A stretch of 64,000 nucleotides of DNA from Halapricum desulfuricans (GTDB taxonomy: Archaea > Halobacteriota > Halobacteria > Halobacteriales > Haloarculaceae), in the NCBI RefSeq assembly GCF_017094525.1, contig NZ_CP064788.1, forward strand, positions 2,093,030 to 2,157,029, in the 5' to 3' direction. The position numbers were made by a program, and so were the translations under genes. The notes under the pieces are model-generated. The model made no database searches and was not told the origin of the DNA. It saw nothing but the letters and a program-made list of their open reading frames with translations. Shown piece by piece: positions 17,413 to 26,042 of the stretch; positions within the stretch are counted from its first letter, which is position 1; each line of letters begins with the position of its first letter.

Positions 17413-18462
17413 TCAGTCGTCAGTCTGTGCCGTCTCGACGCCTGCCTCGCCGACCGGCTCGATCGATTCGAGGTACTCGTCGGCGTCGAGCGCCGCCTTA
17501 CAGCCCATCCCGGCGGCCGTCACGGCCTGCTGGTAGTGATAATCGACGACGTCGCCAGCGCCGAAGATCCCGTCGACGCCGGTCCGGGTCTGGCCGCCGC
17601 CGGTCCCACCTTCGGTCTGAACGTAGCCTGCATCGTCCAGTTCGACGCCCGTCGCTTCGAGATAGCTCGTGTTCGGCGTGTGTCCGATCGCCAGAAAGAC
17701 CGCGCCGACGTCCAGCTCGAAGCGTTCGACGTCCTCGCTCCGTCCGGCGTCGAGTTTCTCCGTCGGGTGACCGTCCGGGTGGCGGACCAGCGAGACGTGG
17801 TCGACGCCGTCGGCCTGCGTGCCGTGGATCTCGGTCGCCTCGGTGTTTCTCAGCAACTCGACGTCGCCCTCGTCGACTTTCTCCATAATGCGGTCGACCC
17901 AGTAATCCTCCGCCCGGAAGTTCTCGCGCCGATGCGCGATGTAGACGGTATCGGCGAACTTCGTCAGGAAGTTGGCCTCTTCCATTGCCGCGTCGCCGCC
18001 GCCGATTACGAGCATATCCTTCCCGCGGAAGAATGCCCCGTCACAGGTCGCACACGTCGAGACGCCGTAGCCCATCAACTCGTCCTCGCCGGGGATGCCG
18101 AGCGTCCGCGCGCTCGCGCCGGACGCCGCGATGAACGCGTCGGCGAAAAGCGTCTCCCCGTTCGTGAGTTCGATCTGGATCGGATCACCCGCCTCCACCG
18201 TCTCGACGACGCCGTTGCGTACCTCAGCCCCGAACCGCTTGGCCTGCGCTTTCATGTTGTTGATGAGGTCGGGACCGCCGATCCCCTCCGGGAACCCGGG
18301 GTAGTTCTCGACGTCAGTGGTCAGTGTCAGTTGTCCGCCCGGTTCGTCGCCTTCCAGGACGAGCGGGTCGTTGTTCGCGCGCGCTGCGTAGATCCCGGCC
18401 GTCAGACCGGCGATGCCCGTGCCGGCGATGACGAGCCGGCGACGGTTGGCCTCCCCAGACAT
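17413..18462 (-). CDS. trxB: Thioredoxin reductase-like NAD(P)/FAD-dependent oxidoreductase
   Basis: From the ATG at 18462 this is 349 residues. A longer open frame extends upstream but reads as non-coding. It has an N-terminal FAD-binding GTGIAG site (about residues 10-15), the redox-active disulfide CATC in STCATCDGAFF (near 140), and a second nucleotide-binding site GGGDAAMEEA (near 158). A terminal FAD-binding motif GIFGAGDV follows. These are the features of low-molecular-weight thioredoxin reductases, which pass electrons from a pyridine nucleotide to thioredoxin. The length exceeds the usual 310-320 residues because of acidic insertions. Confidence 0.9.
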   Translation of the reverse strand: MSGEANRRRLVIAGTGIAGLTAGIYAARANNDPLVLEGDEPGGQLTLTTDVENYPGFPEGIGGPDLINNMKAQAKRFGAEVRNGVVETVEAGDPIQIELTNGETLFADAFIAASGASARTLGIPGEDELMGYGVSTCATCDGAFFRGKDMLVIGGGDAAMEEANFLTKFADTVYIAHRRENFRAEDYWVDRIMEKVDEGDVELLRNTEATEIHGTQADGVDHVSLVRHPDGHPTEKLDAGRSEDVERFELDVGAVFLAIGHTPNTSYLEATGVELDDAGYVQTEGGTGGGQTRTGVDGIFGAGDVVDYHYQQAVTAAGMGCKAALDADEYLESIEPVGEAGVETAQTDD

Positions 18463-18834
18463 GACCGGAGGTACTGCCGGCCGCGATTTGTACCTTGTGT
18501 TGCCGGCACGCTGCAAGCGAAAACAGCCGAACGCCGGCTCCGAACGGCCGACCTCGTCGTCGCGCGGCGGGTGAAGTGGGACGGGAGCCACCTGCATCGA
18601 ATCCCGTACTTGTCGGTGTGTTCGACGAGACGTTCGACATGCTGGGGTACCGAATCGTTTCGAGGTGCGTGGCCACTCCGCGATATCGGCACCAATTGCC
18701 GGAGCCATGGGAGACGGTCACCTGCCGCAGACCGAGGACGGTCTAACAAGCTTGATATTCCCCGAGAGTCCAGTTTCGAGGTATGCCCAACGGACACGGC
18801 AGCGACTTTTCGGCAGCCCTGGAGGGGAACAGCG
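18463..18834. other. Divergent intergenic region between trxB and pyk
   Basis: This is 372 bases without a credible gene. Open frames here are in-frame extensions of trxB and pyk with non-coding character. It must hold both promoters. A Shine-Dalgarno-like GGAGG lies just before pyk. No strong TATA box can be singled out. Confidence 0.5.
18821..18825 (+). promoter_or_regulatory. Ribosome binding site fixing the pyk start
   Basis: GGAGG sits nine bases before the ATG at 18835. It supports that start over the much longer open frame reaching back to 16255. Confidence 0.7.
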
Positions 18835-20586
18835 ATGCGTAACGCCAAGATCGTCTGTACGCTCGGCCCGGCCTCGGATTCGCTGGCGGGGATCACCGAC
18901 CTCGCAGAGGCCGGCATGTCGGTCGCCCGACTCAACGCCAGCCACGGCTCGCCCGAGGAACGCCGGGAGACCATCGCCCGGGTTCGCGAGGTCGACCAGC
19001 AGGTCGACCACCCCGTCGCCGTCATGCACGACATCCCCGGCCCCGAAGTCCGGACCGCCGACATCGACGAACCCATCCACCTGGCAGCCGATTCCCGCGT
19101 CCGCTTCTACCAGGGCGACGACGCCACCCCCGACGCGGTCGGGCTCTCGCTCGACATCTCCGCCGTCGAACCGGGCGACCGCGTCCTGCTCGACGACGGC
19201 CGCATCGAAACCACCGTCGAGGACGTCGACGGCTCGGACGTCTACGCCCGCGTCGAAAACGGCGGTGACCTGCAAGCCCGCAAGGGCGTCAACATCCCCG
19301 GCGTCGAACTCGGCCTCCCCACCGTCACCGAAAAGGACCGCCAGGAACTCAAAGTCGCCGCCGAAGAACAAGTCGATCTTGTCGCCGCCTCGTTCGTCCG
19401 GGACGGCGCCGACATCCGCGAAATCGCCGACACCCTCAACGAGTTCGGCGCCGACATCCCCATCGTCGCCAAGATCGAACGCGCCGGCGCCGTCCAAAAC
19501 CTCGACAGCATCATCGACGAAGCCTACGGCATCATGGTCGCCCGCGGCGACCTCGGCGTCGAACTTCCCCTTGAGGTCGTTCCACTCTATCAAAAGCGGA
19601 TCATCCGCAAGTGCAACGAGGCGGGCGTGCCCGTCATCACCGCCACCGAAATGCTCGACTCGATGGTCGAGGCCCGCCGCCCCACCCGCGCCGAAGCCTC
19701 CGACGTCGCCAACGCCGTCCTCGACGGCACCGACGCGGTCATGCTCTCGGGCGAAACCGCCATCGGCGACCACCCCGCCCGCGTCGTCGACACCATGGCC
19801 AGCATCGTCGAAGAGGTCGAACACAGCGAGGAGTACGAAACCGTCCGCGAACAGCGGATTCCAAAAGCGGAAGACACTCGGGCCGACGCGCTGGCCCACG
19901 CCGCGCGCTTCCTCGCCGAGGACGTCGACGCCGCCGCGATCGTCGCCGCCAGCGAGTCGGGCCACTCCGCGCTGAAAATGGCCAAGTTCCGCCCCGGTGT
20001 CCCCATCATCGCCTCGACGCCCAACGATCGCGTCCGACGGCGACTCGCCCTCTCCTGGGGTATCCACCCGACCTCCACTCCCTACACCACCGAAGGGGCC
20101 GACGCCATCATCCAGAACTCTGTCCAGTCGGCGCTCGAAACCGATATCGCGCGAAGCGGTGACACGCTCATCGTCGTGTCGGGCATGATGACCGAACTCG
20201 ACGGGATCGGAACGTCGAACATGCTCAAGATCCACGTCGCGGCCGAAACCATCGTCTCGGGGACCGCCATCGTCAGCGGCCTCGTCACGGGCGAACTCCA
20301 CCGCGTCGAGGACGGCGATTTCTCGACCGTGCCCGAGGGAGCGATCGCAGTGATCGCAGAAGAATACGACGGCGAATTGACCGGTGACGCCGAACACGTC
20401 CGCGGTATCGTCAGCGGCGAAAGCGACGTGACCAGCAGTCACGGTGCCGTCATGGCACGCGAACTGGATCTCCCGATGATCGGTGAAGCCGATGTCCCCG
20501 ACGACATCGACGACGGAACCGTCGTCACGCTCGACGCCGAGCGCGCCGTCCTCTACCGCGACGCCGTCGGCGATCGCGACGAATAG
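18835..20586 (+). CDS. pyk: Pyruvate kinase with C-terminal phosphohistidine-type domain
   Basis: This 583-residue enzyme starts MRNAKIVCTLGPAS. It carries the family motifs NASHGSPEER, the catalytic AKIERAGAVQN strand with its lysine, MVARGDLGVELPLE and ATEMLDSM. Beyond the usual 475 or so residues it has an extra domain (from about 490) like the PEP-utilising enzyme mobile domain. Its SSHGAVMAREL segment, near 535, resembles the phosphohistidine region. It makes ATP and pyruvate from PEP and ADP. The first two-thirds are strongly C-ending in third positions (GCC, CCC, GAA), while the last third uses codons like the neighbours, a visible change near 19850. The start is fixed by GGAGG at 18821. 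Confidence 0.93.
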   Translation: MRNAKIVCTLGPASDSLAGITDLAEAGMSVARLNASHGSPEERRETIARVREVDQQVDHPVAVMHDIPGPEVRTADIDEPIHLAADSRVRFYQGDDATPDAVGLSLDISAVEPGDRVLLDDGRIETTVEDVDGSDVYARVENGGDLQARKGVNIPGVELGLPTVTEKDRQELKVAAEEQVDLVAASFVRDGADIREIADTLNEFGADIPIVAKIERAGAVQNLDSIIDEAYGIMVARGDLGVELPLEVVPLYQKRIIRKCNEAGVPVITATEMLDSMVEARRPTRAEASDVANAVLDGTDAVMLSGETAIGDHPARVVDTMASIVEEVEHSEEYETVREQRIPKAEDTRADALAHAARFLAEDVDAAAIVAASESGHSALKMAKFRPGVPIIASTPNDRVRRRLALSWGIHPTSTPYTTEGADAIIQNSVQSALETDIARSGDTLIVVSGMMTELDGIGTSNMLKIHVAAETIVSGTAIVSGLVTGELHRVEDGDFSTVPEGAIAVIAEEYDGELTGDAEHVRGIVSGESDVTSSHGAVMARELDLPMIGEADVPDDIDDGTVVTLDAERAVLYRDAVGDRDE

Positions 20587-20761
20587 CTGTCGGCCGGCGA
20601 TCGCTCCGGACACGAATCCGATTTCGGCCGAACCCAACCACAACCTCACGGCGACGACGCCTGACGAAGCGCTCGACCTGTACCTGCGAGAACGGAATAC
20701 TGAACCACTTTGTCGCTGGTGCAACGGGGTAGTCAAATCATCAGTCAGGTATCCGGGAGAA

Positions 20762-20768
20762 TTTATAA
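20762..20768 (+). promoter_or_regulatory. Strong TATA-like box facing the tRNA-Pro antisense strand
   Basis: TTTATAA lies on the plus strand. A transcript would start near 20790 and run antisense through the tRNA gene toward the isomerase at 20960. The box is nearly palindromic, so its direction is uncertain. Confidence 0.4.
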
Positions 20769-20813
20769 GGAACGTACTCACGTCTTGCGAATCCAAAACG
20801 ACTGTGGGAGAAG

Positions 20814-20886
20814 TGGGCCGGCGCAGATTCGAACTGCGGTTACGGCCACCCGAAGGCCGAAGGATACCAAGCTACCCCACCGGCCC
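20814..20886 (-). tRNA. tRNA-Pro, anticodon CGG
   Basis: The minus strand folds as a 73-base cloverleaf. The acceptor is GGGCCGG/CCGGCCC with discriminator A. The anticodon stem CGGCC/GGCCG closes the loop TTCGGGT, giving anticodon CGG (proline). The T arm is CGCAG-TTCGAAT-CTGCG. The 3' CCA is not encoded and no intron is seen. Confidence 0.95.
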
Positions 20887-20911
20887 GCACGTGGACGAAA
20901 GAGAGTGGACC

Positions 20912-20917
20912 CTTTAA
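20912..20917 (-). promoter_or_regulatory. Likely TATA box of tRNA-Pro
   Basis: Read on the minus strand it is TTAAAG, 25 bases before the first tRNA base. This is the expected spacing for an archaeal promoter. Confidence 0.5.
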
Positions 20918-20959
20918 CGATTGCGAAAAGCCCTCCACGCGGGCCCGTCTTGTCGAGGT

Positions 20960-21739
20960 ATGGGACTCGAACTCGGCTTCGTCACGCAGACGACGATGCA
21001 CTACACCGACGCGCTCCCGGCCGCGACGGCGATGAACGCCGACTACGTCGAACTGCTGCTCGACGGCCACCACGAACGGTCGACGCTCGATGCGGACGCC
21101 ATCGCCGAAACCGCCACGGAACACGAACTCGACCTGCTCGTCCACCTCCCGTTCGGCTTCGACGTCGGCTCGCCGTACGAGCACGTCCGCGAGGGGGCGA
21201 TCCGCGAGCTCTCGGCCGCCCTGGAGACGGCGGCCGCATTCGACGCACGGAAAGCGGTCGTCCACGCGAGCAGCGACGCCTGGAGCCCGGCCTGGGAGGC
21301 CGAGTCCGTCCAGGGCACGATCGTCGACGCGCTCGCGGAACTGGAGGTCGTGGCCGGAGAGTACGGGATCGAACTCTGCGTCGAGAACGTCCCCGGTGAG
21401 TGGTTCGGCCTCGCGGAGTTCCCTCGACTGTTCGAGGCGACCGACGTCTCGATGACCTTCGACACGGGCCACGCGTACGTCGAGGGCTACGACGCGGCCG
21501 AGCAGGCGGCGTTCGTCGCCGAGCACGCCGATCGGATCAGCCACGTCCACGTCAACGACGTTCGCACCCGGACCGACGATCACGTCCCGATCGGCTCGGG
21601 CGTGCTCGATTTCGGCCGGATCGTCCGACCGCTGGCGACGGCGACGCTCTCGGCGGAGGTGTTCACCCCCTCCTACGAGTACGTCGCCACGAGCCTGAAC
21701 AACCTCCGCCGGCAGGTCGAGGCGCTCGACAGTCCATAG
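20960..21739 (+). CDS. Sugar phosphate isomerase/epimerase-like TIM-barrel protein
   Basis: The 259-residue protein, from the ATG at 20960, reads as an AP-endonuclease 2 type TIM barrel. Candidate metal ligands are in HLPFGFDVGS, VVHASSD, CVENVPGEW (Glu), TFDTGHAY (Asp/His) and SHVHVNDVRTRTDDH. The family covers xylose isomerase-like sugar epimerases and endonuclease IV; the specific substrate cannot be told. An open frame extends 13 codons upstream to 20921 but overlaps the tRNA promoter region, so the shorter start is preferred. It is convergent with trmY, with a three-base gap. Confidence 0.8.
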   Translation: MGLELGFVTQTTMHYTDALPAATAMNADYVELLLDGHHERSTLDADAIAETATEHELDLLVHLPFGFDVGSPYEHVREGAIRELSAALETAAAFDARKAVVHASSDAWSPAWEAESVQGTIVDALAELEVVAGEYGIELCVENVPGEWFGLAEFPRLFEATDVSMTFDTGHAYVEGYDAAEQAAFVAEHADRISHVHVNDVRTRTDDHVPIGSGVLDFGRIVRPLATATLSAEVFTPSYEYVATSLNNLRRQVEALDSP

Positions 21740-21742
21740 GGG

Positions 21743-22336
21743 TCAATACTGGGTGTAGCCGTCGGTGTCGAGCCAGTTGTGCGCGACGGAAATCGCGTGG
21801 TCGGCGTGCAGCGGCCGCGGACCGAGCCGGACTCGGGCGTCGGCCCGTTCGGCGATCAGATCGACCTCCTCGTCGGTGAAATTACGGTGATCCGAGAGGA
21901 CGAACACCGGGTCCTCCGGGACGGATACCTCGACCGCCGGAGCGCCGCCCTCGTGGAGCTGGACGATCGGCCCCTCACGTGCGAGGCGGTCGAGCGTCGC
22001 TTCGAGGTCCATTCGGTAGACCGCGACGCCAGGCGAAGGCTCGGCCGGCTGGTGGCCGATCGCGTCGTCCCGACTGTCCAGTGCCGATCGGAGCAGTGCG
22101 GCGATCGAGCGCTCGTCGGGGTGGAGGTTCCTGACAGTCGCGCCGTCGACGCTGACGGTCACGCCGTCGATGACCAGGTGGACTCGGGTGTCCTCGCGGA
22201 TCCCGTGGCTCTGTAGCAGTGCTGCGTTGAGCGCGCGAGCGAGCAGGTCCATTCGGCCGGCCTCGCTGGCGAGCGCGTCCAGCGGGAAGTCGGCACTCGC
22301 GGGCGCGTCGTGGGCGACGACGAGAAACTGACGCAT
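21743..22336 (-). CDS. trmY: tRNA pseudouridine(54) N1-methyltransferase
   Basis: The 197-residue protein, from the ATG at 22336, begins MRQFLVVAHDAP. It has the SPOUT-knot C-terminal pattern with VFVLSDHRNFTDEE (near 150) and the closing SVAHNWLDTDGY. TrmY methylates N1 of pseudouridine 54 in archaeal tRNA T-loops, using S-adenosylmethionine, to give m1-Psi in place of the bacterial ribothymidine. The length matches the family (about 195-200). The upstream in-frame extension to 22408 overlaps the ModE-like gene and is discounted. It is the second gene after the regulator on the same strand. Confidence 0.9.
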   Translation of the reverse strand: MRQFLVVAHDAPASADFPLDALASEAGRMDLLARALNAALLQSHGIREDTRVHLVIDGVTVSVDGATVRNLHPDERSIAALLRSALDSRDDAIGHQPAEPSPGVAVYRMDLEATLDRLAREGPIVQLHEGGAPAVEVSVPEDPVFVLSDHRNFTDEEVDLIAERADARVRLGPRPLHADHAISVAHNWLDTDGYTQY

Positions 22337-22404
22337 ACCCGAACCACGCGTCGGGAGGGTTTTTGGCTGTCGGTCCCGGATACCGCTCGATCGCCGGCCC
22401 GGCT

Positions 22405-23109
22405 TCACCGCGGAATCGCCCGGATCGTCATCGCCTTCAGCGATGCGACGACCGGATCGCCGACGGCCAGATCGAGTAGCTCGAGACTCCGGCAGGTCAC
22501 GAGCGCCGCCAGCGGTCGTTCCGCACCCACGTCGACGGTGACGGTCGCGACCGCCTCGCCCGCGTCGATATCGGTCACGGTCCCCGAGAGGCGGTTTCGG
22601 GCGCTGGTTTCGGCAGCCATCGGTGCGGCGTCCGGCGACTGCAAGGTCACCGCGTCGGCCCTGATCGATACCTGGACTGTCTCGGCGTCGGCCTCGACCA
22701 GCGCCCGGAGTTCGCCCGCGTCGGTCTCGACGACGCCGAGTTCGCCAGTCCGCTCGACGACGCGCCCCTCCAGAACGGTCTCGTCGGTCTCGGCGACGCC
22801 CGAATACTCCGCTCGCAGGCGATCGAATCGCGCCAGCAGCGTCTCCGCGAGGTCGGTCAACTCGCTGCCGCCGCCGCTGGCCCCGCCGCGCTGGCGATCG
22901 AGCAGCGGGCCGAACGCGTCCTCGAGCGTCGAGAGCCGCTTGTGTGCCCGGGAATAGGACCGGCCCAGCGACTGAGCGGCGGCGTTCAGCGATCCGGCCT
23001 CGGCGACGGCCCGAAGTAGCGCCGCGTCCCTGTCCTCGAACGCCACTCCGTCGGCGTACAGCCGCGCCGCGAAATCCGCGCTCGGGGACTCGCCGCCGTA
23101 ACGACTCAT
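22405..23109 (-). CDS. ModE-like molybdate/tungstate-responsive regulator (HTH plus TOBE domains)
   Basis: This 234-residue protein has a ModE-type winged helix at about residues 20-95, with AGSLNAAAQSLGRSYSRAHKR as the recognition region. Two TOBE/Mop-like oxyanion-binding segments follow; the second is recognisable as NRLSGTVTDIDAG and ALVTCRSLELL. ModE proteins bind molybdate or tungstate and then DNA, controlling uptake operons. It is divergent from the wtpABC operon with a 58-base gap holding the perfect palindrome CATAACGGTTATG, a likely shared operator and autoregulatory site. Confidence 0.87.
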   Translation of the reverse strand: MSRYGGESPSADFAARLYADGVAFEDRDAALLRAVAEAGSLNAAAQSLGRSYSRAHKRLSTLEDAFGPLLDRQRGGASGGGSELTDLAETLLARFDRLRAEYSGVAETDETVLEGRVVERTGELGVVETDAGELRALVEADAETVQVSIRADAVTLQSPDAAPMAAETSARNRLSGTVTDIDAGEAVATVTVDVGAERPLAALVTCRSLELLDLAVGDPVVASLKAMTIRAIPR

Positions 23110-23132
23110 GGCTAGAGGTTCGTTGGTGACCC

Positions 23133-23145
23133 CATAACGGTTATG
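23133..23145. promoter_or_regulatory. Palindromic operator candidate between modE-like gene and wtpA
   Basis: CATAACGGTTATG is a perfect inverted repeat centred on G. It lies 24 bases from the regulator start and 23 bases from the wtpA start. The half-site ATAACG/CGTTAT resembles bacterial ModE sites. The overlap with both core promoters suggests repression of both genes. Confidence 0.6.
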
Positions 23146-23167
23146 TCCGGGTTAGCGAAAGAGCGAT

Positions 23168-24103
23168 ATGTCTATGCCGAAACAACGGTCGCGTCGGGCT
23201 CTCCTCAAATCGATGACCGGTGGTATGGTGGTCGGCCTCGCGGGCTGTCTCGGGCCTGAGTCGTCGGTCAGTGTTCTCTCCGCGGGCAGTCTCGCGGCGA
23301 CGTTCGAGGATCACGTGGGGCCGGCCTTCAAGTCCGAGACCGATATCACCGTTCAGGGCGAGTATTTCGGCTCGAACGCCGTCATGCGGATGGTCGAAGA
23401 CGAGACGAAACACCCCGACGTGGTCGTCAGCGCGGACGCGACGCTGCTGCGTGATCGACTCGTCGGAACACACACAGACTGGGACGTCGAGTTCGCGACG
23501 AACGTCCTCGGTATCGGCTACAACACCGACACGGAGTTCGGGTCGGGAATGGCCGCAGGCGAACATGAGTGGTACGATCTCATTCGCGAAACTGACCAAG
23601 GGGACATTGCCATCAGTAACCCCAAACAGGACCCGCTGGGATATCGCGCCTGGCAGGCGTTTGGCCTCGCCGAACGCGAGCACGACATCGAGGGGTTTCG
23701 AGAAGAGGTGTGGGACCTCGTCGAACAGGTGGCCGAAGAACCACAGGTGCTCGGCGGTGTCGAGGGGGGCTCCAGAGCGGGTGCAGTCGTCTACGGGAAT
23801 ATGGCCCGCGATCACGACATTCCCTTCGAGCCGTTCCCGGCGGCGTACAACTTCGCCGACCCGTCGCTCGCCGATCACTACGCGACCGCCGAGTATACGT
23901 TCGAAGACGGGACGACTGTCGAGGGGCGACCGATACTGTACAACGCGACAGTGCTCGACCGCGCGGACGCGCCCGAGAACGGCCGCAGGCTGGTCGAATT
24001 TCTCGCAAACAATCCCGACGACGTGCTCGGGGCGGCAGGACTCGCGACGGCAGATAGCCTCCCCCGCGCTCACGGAACTCTCCCGGATGGACTGACAATA
24101 TGA
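23168..24103 (+). CDS. wtpA: Tungstate/molybdate ABC transporter substrate-binding lipoprotein
   Basis: The 311-residue protein has a twin-arginine signal (SRRALLKS) and lipobox (VGLAGC, Cys near residue 27), so it is exported folded and lipid-anchored. The mature part reads SVLSAGSLAATFEDHVGPAF and later VVVSADATLL, GIGYNTDTEF, ISNPKQDPLGYR and GGVEGGSRAGAV, the WtpA/ModA class II oxyanion-binding pattern. It captures tungstate or molybdate outside the cell for WtpBC. A second in-frame ATG lies two codons later. The ModE-like gene upstream supports the substrate. Confidence 0.9.
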   Translation: MSMPKQRSRRALLKSMTGGMVVGLAGCLGPESSVSVLSAGSLAATFEDHVGPAFKSETDITVQGEYFGSNAVMRMVEDETKHPDVVVSADATLLRDRLVGTHTDWDVEFATNVLGIGYNTDTEFGSGMAAGEHEWYDLIRETDQGDIAISNPKQDPLGYRAWQAFGLAEREHDIEGFREEVWDLVEQVAEEPQVLGGVEGGSRAGAVVYGNMARDHDIPFEPFPAAYNFADPSLADHYATAEYTFEDGTTVEGRPILYNATVLDRADAPENGRRLVEFLANNPDDVLGAAGLATADSLPRAHGTLPDGLTI

Positions 24104-24143
24104 GACTGATCCGACGGACAACAATGCCCGACGGCCAAGAACT

Positions 24144-24953
24144 ATGAGTACGTACACGCGGACAACCTGGACAGCGCGCTCGACACTACTCGTGCCGGCG
24201 CTTCTGGGCGGGTTGTTGCTGGTCTACGTGGCTGTGCCGTTCGTGGCGTTTCTCGCTCGGACCGGAACGGCGGACGTCTTCGCCAGATTAGTCGAACCAC
24301 AGGCACGAATAGCGATCCGAAACTCACTCCTGACGGCGACGACCTCGACGATAGTGGCAACGGTGCTGGGCGTCCCGCTGGCGTACGTCCTCGCCCGCCG
24401 ATCGTTCCCCGGGAAGCGCCTGCTCGAGGGACTGATCATCCTGCCGCTGGTGTTGCCCCCGGTGGTCGCCGGCGCGATGCTCCTGACGGCGTTCGGCCGG
24501 TTCACACCGATCGGCGCGACAGCCTACGCAGTCGGGATCGAACTGACTGGCAGTTTCATCGGGATCGTCCTGGCACAGACGTTCGTCGCCGCCCCCTTCG
24601 TCGTCGTCACCGCCAGGGCCGGGTTCGGCGCGATCGACGAGCGGCTCGAACGCGCCTCGCGCTCGCTGGGGTACACGGCGCTCGGCACGTTCAGACACGT
24701 CGCGCTCCCGCTGGCCCGCGGGGCGATCCTCGCGGGAGTCACGCTCACGTTCGCCCGTGCGATGGGCGAGTTCGGCGCGACGTACATGGTCGCGTCGAAC
24801 CCCCGGACGATGCCGACGCGCATCTGGGTCGACTTCATCAACGGCGGGATCGACGCCGTCGTCCCGGTCGGGCTGGCACTGCTGGCCGTGACGCTGGCGG
24901 TTCTGGCCGTCGTTCAACGAGTCGGGCGGGTTCCGACGGTGATCGATCGATGA
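24144..24953 (+). CDS. wtpB: Tungstate/molybdate ABC transporter permease
   Basis: The 269-residue protein has about six membrane helices and a BPD-type coupling loop near residue 175 (ASRSLGYTALGTFRHVALPLARGAI). It belongs to the ModB/WtpB/CysT family. It forms the membrane channel receiving oxyanion from the binding protein at 23168. Its stop overlaps the ATP-binding gene (ATGA at 24950-24953), so the two subunits are coupled. The 40-base gap after wtpA contains no obvious terminator. Confidence 0.9.
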   Translation: MSTYTRTTWTARSTLLVPALLGGLLLVYVAVPFVAFLARTGTADVFARLVEPQARIAIRNSLLTATTSTIVATVLGVPLAYVLARRSFPGKRLLEGLIILPLVLPPVVAGAMLLTAFGRFTPIGATAYAVGIELTGSFIGIVLAQTFVAAPFVVVTARAGFGAIDERLERASRSLGYTALGTFRHVALPLARGAILAGVTLTFARAMGEFGATYMVASNPRTMPTRIWVDFINGGIDAVVPVGLALLAVTLAVLAVVQRVGRVPTVIDR

Positions 24954-26017
24954 CGCTCGAAGTGACCGGTCTCACGCACCGATACGGGGACGAACTCGCC
25001 CTCGAAGACGTCTCTTTCGAGGTCGGTGCCGGCGAGATGGTCGGACTGCTCGGCCCGAGTGGCTGTGGCAAGACGACGACCGTCCAGACCATCGCCGGCC
25101 ACGTGAACCCGACTGCTGGGGAGATACACCTGCGTGGTGCGGACATCACGGCCGACCCGCCCGAGCGAAGAGACGTGGGCATCGTCTTCCAGGAGCCGAC
25201 GCTGTTTCCCCACATGACCGTCGCCGAAAACGTCGCCTACGGGCTTCGTCCGGCCGGGGTCGATCCGGACGAGCGGGCGGCGATCGTCGATAGCTATCTC
25301 GAACTCGTATCGCTGTCCGAACAGCGCGAGGCGATGCCGGCGGCGCTGTCCGGCGGGCAGAAACGACGTGTCGAACTCGCGCGGGCGCTGGCACCGCAGC
25401 CGGACGTCCTGTTGCTCGACGAGCCGCTGTCCGCACTCGATCGGGGGCTTCGAGACCGGTTGCGCGAGGAGATCGCACGGATCCAGCGCGAGACCAACGT
25501 CACGACGCTGTACGTCACGCACGATCAGGAAACGGCGATGGCGCTGTCCGACCGACTCGTCGTGATGAGCGATGGACAGGTCGACGGCGTCGGCGAACCA
25601 CGGGAACTGTACGAGTCACCGCCGACGCCGTTTGTGGCCTCATTTCTCGGCCGGTCGACGCGGCTTCCGGTCACGCCGCCCGGCAACCCGGGGCTCACGC
25701 TCGAGAGCCGAGCGCTGGCCGGCGACGGTGGCACTCCTGCCGACACGGGTCTCATCTGTCTCGCCCGTCCGAACGATCTCACGCTCCTCGACAGCGAGCG
25801 GACGGAAACCGAACACACACTGGCCGGCGTCGTCGATCGCGTCACCGACCTCGGCACGCGTTACGAGGTCGTCCTCGTGCTGGATGCCGGCGGTGAGCTG
25901 GTCGTCGAAACCCAGCGCGTGCAGCTGGAGCCGGGTGAGCGGGCGCGCTGTACAATCGACAGGACGGATCTGCTGCTGTTCGAGGAGTCGTCCGGGCGTG
26001 TCGGCCCCGTGAGCTGA
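24950..26017 (+). CDS. wtpC: Tungstate/molybdate ABC transporter ATP-binding protein
   Basis: The 355-residue ATPase has Walker A GPSGCGKTT (about residues 34-42), Q-loop FQEPTLFPHMT, signature LSGGQKRR, Walker B DVLLLDEPLSALD and switch His in YVTHDQ. A C-terminal TOBE-like domain (from about 235) may sense the oxyanion or bind regulators, as in ModC-type subunits. It powers WtpB. It is the last gene of the operon; the convergent chemotaxis gene ends 25 bases away. Confidence 0.93.
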   Translation: MTLEVTGLTHRYGDELALEDVSFEVGAGEMVGLLGPSGCGKTTTVQTIAGHVNPTAGEIHLRGADITADPPERRDVGIVFQEPTLFPHMTVAENVAYGLRPAGVDPDERAAIVDSYLELVSLSEQREAMPAALSGGQKRRVELARALAPQPDVLLLDEPLSALDRGLRDRLREEIARIQRETNVTTLYVTHDQETAMALSDRLVVMSDGQVDGVGEPRELYESPPTPFVASFLGRSTRLPVTPPGNPGLTLESRALAGDGGTPADTGLICLARPNDLTLLDSERTETEHTLAGVVDRVTDLGTRYEVVLVLDAGGELVVETQRVQLEPGERARCTIDRTDLLLFEESSGRVGPVS

Positions 26018-26042
26018 CCTCAGGAGCGTGATGGCGAACGAC

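Noticed and set aside
16255-18834. In-frame extension of pyk giving a 1443-residue open frame
   Set aside because: It overlaps the surface-protein gene and runs antisense to trxB. Its product is Arg-rich shadow sequence, and the pyk start at 18835 has a ribosome binding site and a family-like N-terminus.
18718-20796. 692-residue open frame antisense to pyk
   Set aside because: It mirrors the C-rich codons of pyk (Val/Asp/Gly repeats) and has no domain. Long antisense frames are expected in high-G+C genes.
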